Positions 42,823 to 49,520 of a DNA stretch of 50,711 bases are shown here, one piece after another (the stretch's first letter is position 1; each line of letters starts with the position of its first letter). A program made the position numbers and the translations under genes. The notes beneath the pieces were generated by a model, which saw nothing but the letters and a program-made list of their open reading frames with translations, searched no databases and had not been told where the DNA came from. The DNA is from Clostridia bacterium (GTDB lineage Bacteria > Bacillota > Clostridia > Oscillospirales > CAG-272): contig JAFVOP010000031.1 in the NCBI GenBank assembly GCA_017505745.1, positions 1-50,711 of the forward strand, given 5' to 3'.

Positions 42823-44064
42823 ATGGCAATTCCAACACCCTTGAAGCGCGTTGCCGCATTTGAAAGGATGGGACTCGGGATGTTCGTACATTGGGGACTT
42901 TATTCCCAGCTTGGCGTGGGCGAGTGGACCTATCACATCCACAAGCGCGACAAGGACGAATACAAAACGCTGAAGGATACCTTCACGGCAGAGGATTTCG
43001 ATGCCGAGGCATTGGTGCTGACCGCCAAGGAGGCAGGGTGCAAGTATATTACGCTCACCACCCGTCACCACGAGGGCTTCTCTCTCTATGACACGTGTGG
43101 GCTCAGCGATTTTGATGCCCCGCACAGTGCAGCGGGACGGGATCTCATCCGCGAATTTGTCGATGCCTGCAACAAGCATGGCATTGTGCCTTTTTTCTAT
43201 CACACCACGCTGGATTGGTTGCATCCCGATTTTAATGAGAATTTTGACGCCTACCTCGAGTATCTGCGCAAAAGCGTGGAGGTGCTTTGCACCAATTACG
43301 GCAAGATCGGCGGCCTTTGGTTTGACGGAAACTGGAGCCGCAAGGATGCCGATTGGAAGGTGGGTGAACTCTACGCCACCATCCGCAAGTACCAGCCCGA
43401 CGCCATCATCGTCAACAATACGGGACTTGGCGCGCGCGGAAAGGTGGGGCATCCCGAGATCGATTCGGTCACCTTTGAGCAGGGCAGACCCACACCGATG
43501 GATCGCGAGGGTATGGAGAAATACGTGGCGGCAGAAATGTGCCACACACTCAACGACCATTGGGGCATCGGCAAAAACGATTTCAACTATCAGTCGCCGC
43601 GCTCGATCATCGAGCATCTCTGTGCCTGCCGACGCGTGGGAGCCAACTATCTGATCAACATCGGTCCCACCGCACAGGGCGGGATCGAGCCGATGCAACG
43701 CGAGCTGATGCGCATCCTCGGCAAGTGGATGGGGCTGTACGGCGAGGCGATCTACCGGGGGAAACCGCACCCCGCCACCTGCTCGCACAAAAAGAACTTT
43801 TTGCTCAAGAGCGAGGATGCGATCTACGCCTTTATCCATGACCTCGGCAGAAGCGGAAACGCCAACGTCACGGTAAATGGCGAGATCGAAGGGGATTCGG
43901 TATTCCGCGGCGTGAGCGAGCCGATTGCATCGGTTGCTTGGATGGACAACGGGGAAGTGCTTTCGTTTGTACAGCAGGACGGCGTGCTTGCCATTGATGC
44001 CACGGGCTATCCTTACGGAATGTCTACCTGTGTGCGCGTGGCGAAGGCGACACTGAAAAAATAA
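42823..44064 (+). CDS. GH29 alpha-L-fucosidase
   Basis: A 413-residue retaining alpha-L-fucosidase. The N-terminal barrel opens with GMFVHWGLYS and continues through ITLTTRHHEGFSLYDT; the nucleophile is D168 in GGLWFDGNW. The second domain is short and no carbohydrate-binding module is attached. Without a signal peptide it must act on imported fucosides, for example from host mucin or milk glycans. AGGAGG precedes the ATG. It is in the nagA operon, so GlcNAc-linked fucose is an attractive substrate, which is inference. Confidence 0.93.
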   Translation: MAIPTPLKRVAAFERMGLGMFVHWGLYSQLGVGEWTYHIHKRDKDEYKTLKDTFTAEDFDAEALVLTAKEAGCKYITLTTRHHEGFSLYDTCGLSDFDAPHSAAGRDLIREFVDACNKHGIVPFFYHTTLDWLHPDFNENFDAYLEYLRKSVEVLCTNYGKIGGLWFDGNWSRKDADWKVGELYATIRKYQPDAIIVNNTGLGARGKVGHPEIDSVTFEQGRPTPMDREGMEKYVAAEMCHTLNDHWGIGKNDFNYQSPRSIIEHLCACRRVGANYLINIGPTAQGGIEPMQRELMRILGKWMGLYGEAIYRGKPHPATCSHKKNFLLKSEDAIYAFIHDLGRSGNANVTVNGEIEGDSVFRGVSEPIASVAWMDNGEVLSFVQQDGVLAIDATGYPYGMSTCVRVAKATLKK

Positions 44065-44104
44065 GAACTCTTTGCGGGGGTTGTCGAATGAAACAGGAGG
44101 AAAT

Positions 44105-44881
44105 ATGATCAAGCTTATTTTTCTTGGAACCGGCTCGGGCACCGAGCCGATGCCGAACCGACACCACAGCTCTTTTGTAATGGACGTGGACGGAACGCTG
44201 TATTGGTTTGATGCGGGCGAAAACTGTGCACACCGAGCCCACACCTCGGGAATGGATCTGACACGTGTGCGTGCGATCTTTTTGTCGCATATGCACATCG
44301 ACCACACCGGTGGGCTGGCAAACCTGCTGTTCACGGTCAATAAGATCACTCGTATGCATAAAATTCCGCATATCAACAACAACTCCTACGACGTGTACGT
44401 TCCCGATTTGGATCCGTTTCATGCCATCCAACGCATCGCCTTTTATCCCTCGGTGGAGGCGAATACGCGTGTGGCCATCGCGGCGCATGAGGTCAAGGAC
44501 GGCCTTGTATTCGAGGATGAAAATCTCCGTGTGACGGCCTTCCACAACACGCATCTGAAGGAGACCGGCGAAAACGGCTGGCATTCTTATTCCTACCGCA
44601 TCGAGGTGGACGGAAAGGTGCTTGTCTTTTCGGGCGACGTGGGCTCCCCTGCGGAGCTGGATGCCTGCATCGCGGGCGGTTGCGACTGCTTGATTATGGA
44701 AACCGGGCATCACAAGCTTTCCGATGTGTGCGAGTATGCCGCCCAACAGGGCGTTGGAAGAATGCTTTTGACACACCATCACAGAAATATGATGAAAGAC
44801 ATGGCCGCCGCCGAGGCCTTTGTTGCCGCACAACCCATCTCTGCGCGCCTGATGCACGATGGCGACGTGGAAATCCTTTAA
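44105..44881 (+). CDS. MBL-fold metallohydrolase (RNase Z-like)
   Basis: A 258-residue metallo-beta-lactamase fold hydrolase. The zinc motif is SHMHIDHTGG, with later ligands in TGHHKLSDV and THHHRN. The start is the ATG behind ACAGGAGG rather than one 11 codons earlier. It resembles RNase Z and PhnP-type phosphodiesterases, but the tRNA-specific exosite is not apparent, so the substrate is unknown. It ends the carbohydrate operon before a strong terminator. Confidence 0.88.
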   Translation: MIKLIFLGTGSGTEPMPNRHHSSFVMDVDGTLYWFDAGENCAHRAHTSGMDLTRVRAIFLSHMHIDHTGGLANLLFTVNKITRMHKIPHINNNSYDVYVPDLDPFHAIQRIAFYPSVEANTRVAIAAHEVKDGLVFEDENLRVTAFHNTHLKETGENGWHSYSYRIEVDGKVLVFSGDVGSPAELDACIAGGCDCLIMETGHHKLSDVCEYAAQQGVGRMLLTHHHRNMMKDMAAAEAFVAAQPISARLMHDGDVEIL

Positions 44882-44884
44882 CAC

Positions 44885-44932
44885 AAATCACAGGAGCGAC
44901 CAACTGTTTGCGGTTGGTCGCTCCTGTGATTT
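44885..44932. terminator. Bidirectional terminator
   Basis: A perfect 20-bp stem (44885-44904 with 44913-44932) with an 8-nt loop, between convergent genes ending at 44881 (plus) and 44936 (minus). It begins with AAA and ends with TTT, so it can serve both strands. Confidence 0.85.
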
Positions 44933-44935
44933 CTG

Positions 44936-45388
44936 TTATTTCCACTTTCCAAGCGATTCGTTCTTTTTTTGGTCTTCCAATTCTTTTTGCTCGGCGGTGA
45001 TGCGGTCACGGAGCTGATCCTTGTATTTGAGGCGATAAACAAGCGCTCCGCCACCCAAGCCGATGAGATAAATCAAGATGGAAAGCGCTTTGATCCCGTT
45101 TCCGAAAAAGAGCACGAAGGGGAGCTGGAGTGGAGCGCAGATCCAAAGGAAATTTGCAATATATTGGGATAGCCTATGTTCTTCTTCGTGGGAATAATTG
45201 GAGCCCAGCGCTCCGCCAAATCCCTTTTCGTCTTGCCCGTTTTGAAAATAGAATGCTTGAAACAGCATCAGCGCAGTCAATAATACAGGCAGGATTGAGA
45301 GGGTGGAAAGATGGAGTTGCTCACGAAATACGAACGCCGAAACGAGATTGCCGCCGATTGCAAGGAGGTAATAAAGAAAAAGTTTCAT
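44936..45388 (-). CDS. Small membrane protein of the MerR operon
   Basis: A 150-residue protein with about four hydrophobic helices (residues 2-18, 26-46, 78-98 and 105-125) and a charged C-terminus (QLRDRITAEQKELEDQKKNES) likely to be coiled-coil. GGGGAGG lies upstream of the ATG at 45388, which overlaps the previous stop by four bases. Unrecognised family. The last gene of a three-gene MerR-led operon. Confidence 0.7.
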   Translation of the reverse strand: MKLFLYYLLAIGGNLVSAFVFREQLHLSTLSILPVLLTALMLFQAFYFQNGQDEKGFGGALGSNYSHEEEHRLSQYIANFLWICAPLQLPFVLFFGNGIKALSILIYLIGLGGGALVYRLKYKDQLRDRITAEQKELEDQKKNESLGKWK

Positions 45389-45708
45389 TTTGATTCCTCC
45401 CCGTCGCGGGCGATCGAACAAAAGCCCTTTCGATTGCAGTGAGGACACCGAAGGACACGGTTGCTGTTTATATGAACCGAAAAGATCGCCCAACGGCTTG
45501 GATGAAAGGAGTATTTGCAGTTGGGGCACCGATAAAGCTTCGATGCAATCCCTTTTCCCACAAAAAGGAAGACGATCGTACAGAACAGAACCGTGGGAAT
45601 TGTAACCGCCCACCAAGGAACATCGTAACTTTTTGCTCCGAAATGAACCTCACAGGAGGTCAATAGGGGCATCATGAACAGCAGAGCGATCCGATAGCTT
45701 TTTTTCAT
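45385..45708 (-). CDS. Small membrane protein with zinc ribbon
   Basis: A 107-residue protein with two hydrophobic N-terminal helices (about 5-18 and 30-52) and a cytoplasmic four-cysteine zinc site (CPNC and CPHC). AAAGGAGG before the ATG at 45708 decides the start, which overlaps the regulator's stop. A Cys at the end of the first helix (LLTSC) resembles a lipobox, but the second helix and the cytosolic-type zinc ribbon argue against a lipoprotein. No known function. Confidence 0.72.
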   Translation of the reverse strand: MKKSYRIALLFMMPLLTSCEVHFGAKSYDVPWWAVTIPTVLFCTIVFLFVGKGIASKLYRCPNCKYSFHPSRWAIFSVHINSNRVLRCPHCNRKGFCSIARDGEESK

Positions 45709-46415
45709 CTGGTTCCTCCTTTCTGTGGAAGCGGATAATAATTCAGCCATATTCCATGGATCCGATCTTTGTGGAATACCATTTTGAGATACATGCCGAG
45801 TTTTTCATACTCCAAATAGCTGTATATGACGTTCTTTGATTGGGGATCTTGTTCTATCTTGCTTTTACGGACAAAACCTCCAAGAGGTTTTAGAGTATCA
45901 ATAGCGGCTTGCTCGAAGACTGCGAGCGGCATATATTTTTGCAACATCTCGGTAAAATAGGGAAAGCATTTCTCATAATTTTCCGCCAAAAACAGATCGG
46001 TAAAAGTCTTGGCAATTTCTATCCGATCATAGCCGTACGCTTTTTGGGAAGGTTCCTCCGGAAGAAAGATGTCCCCACCGCGATCCAGCGTAGAGAGTGC
46101 CTCGTCCAGCAAATGCAGCTCTTTGGTTTTGGAAACCATAGAGGCAAGCAATTCTGCTTTGTGCTCGGTAATCAATGCGGAAAGATCCACGTTTTTTCGT
46201 TGCAACTCTTGAATTTTACGAACCGGCAACCCCAAAGAACGCAACACCAGCACTTTTTTGATATGCTCAATTTGCTCCGGTGTGTACTGTCTGCGCGTTT
46301 GAAAGGGTACGGGGGTGCTTGTAATAATTCCTTTTTCCTCATAAAACCGTAGCGTGCGAGACGTTGTGCCAAGCATACGGCAAACTTCGTTGATGTCAAA
46401 AAGCTTGAAATCCAT
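45705..46415 (-). CDS. MerR-family regulator with DUF3887-like C-terminal domain
   Basis: A 236-residue regulator. The MerR winged helix is clear (LFDINEVCRMLGTTSRTLRFYEEKG followed by a RRQYTPEQIEHIKKV wing); a coiled-coil linker spans about 75-110. The C-terminal part of about 90 residues (FTDLFLAENYEKCFPYFTEML..YLEYEKLGMYLKMVFHK) looks like a DUF3887 ligand-type domain. The ATG follows GGGGAGGAGGG. The two genes after it overlap it by four bases and encode membrane proteins, so it probably controls its own operon, perhaps in response to a membrane-active compound, which is inference. Confidence 0.88.
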   Translation of the reverse strand: MDFKLFDINEVCRMLGTTSRTLRFYEEKGIITSTPVPFQTRRQYTPEQIEHIKKVLVLRSLGLPVRKIQELQRKNVDLSALITEHKAELLASMVSKTKELHLLDEALSTLDRGGDIFLPEEPSQKAYGYDRIEIAKTFTDLFLAENYEKCFPYFTEMLQKYMPLAVFEQAAIDTLKPLGGFVRKSKIEQDPQSKNVIYSYLEYEKLGMYLKMVFHKDRIHGIWLNYYPLPQKGGTR

Positions 46416-46437
46416 GGGCAACCCTCCTCCCCTTGTC

Positions 46438-46468
46438 ATTATAGCACTTGACGTTGCGTCAATGTCAA
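46438..46468 (-). promoter_or_regulatory. MerR-type promoter-operator
   Basis: On the minus strand -35 TTGACA (46463-46468) and -10 TATAAT (46438-46443) are separated by 19 bp. The spacer holds a perfect dyad, TTGACG and its complement around CAA (46448-46462). Overlong spacers with a central dyad are the mark of MerR-regulated promoters. Confidence 0.85.
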
Positions 46469-46486
46469 GCGTTTTATCAAAAAAAC

Positions 46487-46761
46487 ATAGGGAACCTTAA
46501 AAAAACGCGGATGGTTGCGCAACAGAACCTTTTTTGAAAGCTTTTGAAAGGGTGTGGGGAAACTTTTCTCCCAAAAGCACTGTTCACGTAAAAACATAAA
46601 ATTTCCATGTGAAAACTATCTTGTGGACCATTTTGGGAAGCGGACCCAAAATGGTAGCGGGAGCATCGCGGCTATACCGTTTAGAGCGAACATCGTTTGC
46701 CGCTACGGCAATTTGAGCGATGCTCAAATTGAGAAGCGAAGCGAAATGCGCACGAAAGTAA
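46487..46761. other. Hairpin-rich intergenic region with degenerate repeat copy
   Basis: No gene is supported. A degenerate third copy of the 74-nt repeat spans about 46526-46577. Further stems are CCATTTTGGG (46628-46637) with 46645-46654, and CAATTTGAGC (46709-46718) with 46722-46731. Confidence 0.6.
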
Positions 46762-46835
46762 CCAATTTCGCAATAAAAATGTGTGGAAAGTTCTTGAAGG
46801 GGCGTGGGGGAACTTCTTCCAAGAAGTTCCCCCAC
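46762..46835. repeat. 74-nt palindromic repeat, copy 2
   Basis: Same layout as copy 1 (33-106): a 42-nt flank about 80 percent identical, then a perfect palindrome (46804-46835) with 15-nt arms GTGGGGGAACTTCTT and complement around CC. Several arm bases differ from copy 1 on both sides so as to keep pairing. It lies 10 bp beyond the stop of the minus-strand topoisomerase gene. Confidence 0.78.
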
Positions 46836-46845
46836 AAAAACCCCG

Positions 46846-48846
46846 TTATATATCAATATCCTTCATATAGCGGTCGCCGTTTTCGGTGATGAATTTTTTA
46901 CGCGCGGGGAGGTTGTCGCCCAGGAGCGTATCAAAGATCATTTCGGTAGCGGCGGCGTCGGCGGGAGAGACCGAGATGAGGCGACGGGTTTCGGGGTTCA
47001 TGGTGGTCTGCCACATCATTTCGGGCTCGTTTTCGCCAAGACCCTTGGAGCGTTGCAGGGTGTATTTCTGCTTGCCCAGCTTTTTGAGGATCTCGGCCTT
47101 TTCAAATTCGTCGTAGGCAAAATAGGTCTGATCCTTGGCGGTGATCTCAAACAGGGGGGATTCGGCGATAAATACCTTGTGCTCCTCCAGCAGCGTGGGG
47201 AGCAGACGGTAGAAGAGCGTGAGGAGCAGCGTGCGGATCTGGAAGCCGTCCTCGTCGGCATCGGTACAGATGATGATCTTGGACCAGCGCAGATTGTTCA
47301 GGTCAAAGGTTGCCATATCGTTTTTCTTCTTACCTTTGAGCTCCACGCCGCAGCCGATCACTTTTAAAAGGTCGGTGATGATCTCGCTTTTGAAGATCTT
47401 GTCATAGTCGCTCTTCATACAGTTCAGCGTTTTTCCGCGCACGGGGATGATGGCCTGGTATTCGGCGGCACGCCCCAGCTTACAGGAGGTGAGCGCCGAG
47501 TCACCCTCCACGATATACAGCTCGGCAACGTTGGGGTCTTTCGAGCGGCAGTTGACGAATTTTTCCACACGGTTTGCGGCGTCGATCGAGCCTGCCAGCT
47601 TCTTTTTGACGTCGATCCGCGCTTTTTCGGCAGACTCGCGGCTGTGCTTGTTGATCAGCACCTGGTTTCCAAAGAGCTCGGCGGCTTTGGGGTTTTCGAT
47701 GAAATAGATCTCCAGCTGCTGACGCATAAAGTCGTTGAGCGCGTCGCAGATAAAGGTGTTCGTGATCGCCTTTTTGGTCTGGTTTTCGTAGGAGGTCATC
47801 GTGGAAAAGCTGTTGATGACCAGCACGAGACAGTCTGCAACGTCGTTGAAGGTGATCTTACTCTCGTTTTTGGCGTAGCGGTTGTTGGCTTTGAGGTATT
47901 TGTCCAGCGCGTAGGTAAAGGCCAGACGCACCGCGCGGTCGGGGGAGCCGCCGTGCTCGAGATAACTGGAGTTGTGGTAGTATTCGAGCATGTTGACCGT
48001 GTTGGCCACGCAGAAGGAAATATCGGCCTTCAATTTGTATTCGGGCTTATCCTCGCGGTCGCGGCCCTGGGTTTCCAGATGCCAGCTCACGGGCGCGGTC
48101 AAAGCCGTTTCTCCCACTACCTCTCCGATGTAGTCGGAAATGCCGTTCTCATAGAGAAATTTCTGCTCGGAAAAGCTCTTGTCCTCCTGCTCCACGAGCA
48201 GAATAAAGGAGATGCCCGCGTTGACCACCGATTGGCGGCGCAGCGTATCCTCAAAGAATTCGATGGGGATGTTGATGTCGGTAAAGACGTCGAGGTCGGG
48301 GCGCCAATGCACCACGGTGCCCGTGCGCTTTTCCTTGGGAGAAAGCGGGCGCTCTTCCAGCTCGCCGTCAACCTCTCCCTTTTTGAATTGGATCTTTCGC
48401 TCGGTGGTGCCGTCGTAGGATCTTACCACCATAAACTCCGAGCTGCACTGCGTGGCGCAGGCGCCAAGTCCGTTGAGTCCCAGCGAATACTCATAGGCCG
48501 AGCCGTCGGCGTTGTTGTCGTATTTGCCTCCTGCATAAAGCTCGCAGTAGATCAGATCCCAGTTCCAGCGTCCCTCGGCCTCGTTCCAGCCAAGCGGCAC
48601 GCCGCGTCCGTGGTCATCCACCTCAATGCTCCTGTCGCGATAGACCTTGATGCGGATCTCGTTTCCGTGGCCCTCGCGCGCCTCGTCCACCGAGTTGGAA
48701 AGGATCTCAAAGAAGGAGTGCTCGCAGCCCTCAAGTCCGTCCGAGCCGAAGATGACGGCGGGGCGCTTGCGCACGCGGTCGGCGCCTTTGAGTGCTTTGA
48801 TGCTTTGGTCGTTATACTGTTGTTTTTCGGTTTTTTTCGTAGCCAT
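46846..48846 (-). CDS. Divergent type IIA DNA topoisomerase subunit B (GyrB/ParE-like)
   Basis: A 666-residue ATPase subunit. The GHKL ATP site is seen in NSVDEAREG, VDDHGRGVP and GLNGLGA; the Toprim domain has VEGDSALTSCK and CTDADEDG, and near the end SKGLGENEPEMMWQTTM. In standard GyrB/ParE the Toprim motif reads EGDSAGGSAK; here GG is replaced by LT. The acidic DxDxD is kept, so it is probably active. A-subunit partners are usually encoded next door, but no A gene is in the window. The start is the ATG with AAAGGAT upstream. It may be a specialised paralogue of gyrase or topo IV. Confidence 0.88.
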   Translation of the reverse strand: MATKKTEKQQYNDQSIKALKGADRVRKRPAVIFGSDGLEGCEHSFFEILSNSVDEAREGHGNEIRIKVYRDRSIEVDDHGRGVPLGWNEAEGRWNWDLIYCELYAGGKYDNNADGSAYEYSLGLNGLGACATQCSSEFMVVRSYDGTTERKIQFKKGEVDGELEERPLSPKEKRTGTVVHWRPDLDVFTDINIPIEFFEDTLRRQSVVNAGISFILLVEQEDKSFSEQKFLYENGISDYIGEVVGETALTAPVSWHLETQGRDREDKPEYKLKADISFCVANTVNMLEYYHNSSYLEHGGSPDRAVRLAFTYALDKYLKANNRYAKNESKITFNDVADCLVLVINSFSTMTSYENQTKKAITNTFICDALNDFMRQQLEIYFIENPKAAELFGNQVLINKHSRESAEKARIDVKKKLAGSIDAANRVEKFVNCRSKDPNVAELYIVEGDSALTSCKLGRAAEYQAIIPVRGKTLNCMKSDYDKIFKSEIITDLLKVIGCGVELKGKKKNDMATFDLNNLRWSKIIICTDADEDGFQIRTLLLTLFYRLLPTLLEEHKVFIAESPLFEITAKDQTYFAYDEFEKAEILKKLGKQKYTLQRSKGLGENEPEMMWQTTMNPETRRLISVSPADAAATEMIFDTLLGDNLPARKKFITENGDRYMKDIDI

Positions 48847-48866
48847 TCGGTAGATCCTTTCTTTCG

Positions 48867-49343
48867 TTACGCTTCGCGCGATTTGCAAACGTCGATCCAT
48901 GCGATCGCGTGGGAGGCGGAGAAAAGCTCGTCGCAGCTCAGCCGTGCGGCGCTGCTGGCGTTGCCCGCGGCGGGGTAGACCGTTTCAAAGCGTTGGAGCG
49001 ACACGTCCAGATAGACCGCAACGCCGTTGGGAAGGGCAAAGGGACAAACGCCGCCCACGGCGTGCCCCGTGGAGGCGAGGGCATCCTCGGCGCTCATCAT
49101 TTTGGCCTTGCAGCCAAACTGCGCCTTGAATTTGGCGTTGTCGATCTTTTGGTCTCCCGCGGTGACCAGCATCAAACAACCGCCGTCCTTGGCGTAAAAG
49201 GTGAGCGATTTTGCGATATGCGCAGGGGCGGTGCCAAGCGCCGCGGCGGCAAGCTCCACCGTTGCGCTGGAAACGGAAAACTCCATCACACGCTCGGAAA
49301 GCCCCATGGGGGCAAGAAAAGTTCGTACTGCTTCTACTGACAT
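48867..49343 (-). CDS. YbaK/EbsC-family aminoacyl-tRNA deacylase-like protein
   Basis: A 158-residue member of the YbaK/ProX fold, which removes wrongly attached amino acids from tRNA. Family landmarks are IAKSLTFYAKDGGC near residue 47 (the catalytic-type lysine), the GDQKIDNAKF block and GHAVGGVCPFALP. The ATG at 49343 has AAGGA upstream and gives the usual length; an ATG eight codons earlier overlaps a -10 box. It is 20 bp ahead of the topoisomerase gene in the same direction. Confidence 0.9.
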   Translation of the reverse strand: MSVEAVRTFLAPMGLSERVMEFSVSSATVELAAAALGTAPAHIAKSLTFYAKDGGCLMLVTAGDQKIDNAKFKAQFGCKAKMMSAEDALASTGHAVGGVCPFALPNGVAVYLDVSLQRFETVYPAAGNASSAARLSCDELFSASHAIAWIDVCKSREA

Positions 49344-49458
49344 AGCATTTTCATTCCTTTTTTCCATACTGCTTCTATTATAACAGAATTTTGTCGGTTT
49401 GAAAAGGGGGAATCCTCTATTTTTTTCAAAAAAAGCGCTTTTTTTTCGGGCTTTTCTA

Positions 49459-49487
49459 TTGCAAGTAAGGCGAAAAAATAATATAAT
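49459..49487 (+). promoter_or_regulatory. murD promoter
   Basis: TTGCAA (49459-49464), 17-bp spacer and TATAAT (49482-49487), 34 bp before the proposed TTG start. Confidence 0.8.
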
Positions 49488-49520
49488 ATATAAGGAACCA
49501 AAAAGAAGGGGGCGAAGGCA

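Noticed and set aside
45640..45708. Lipoprotein reading of the zinc-ribbon membrane protein
   Set aside because: LLTSC is lipobox-like, but the second membrane helix and the cytosolic-type zinc ribbon fit a two-helix membrane protein better.
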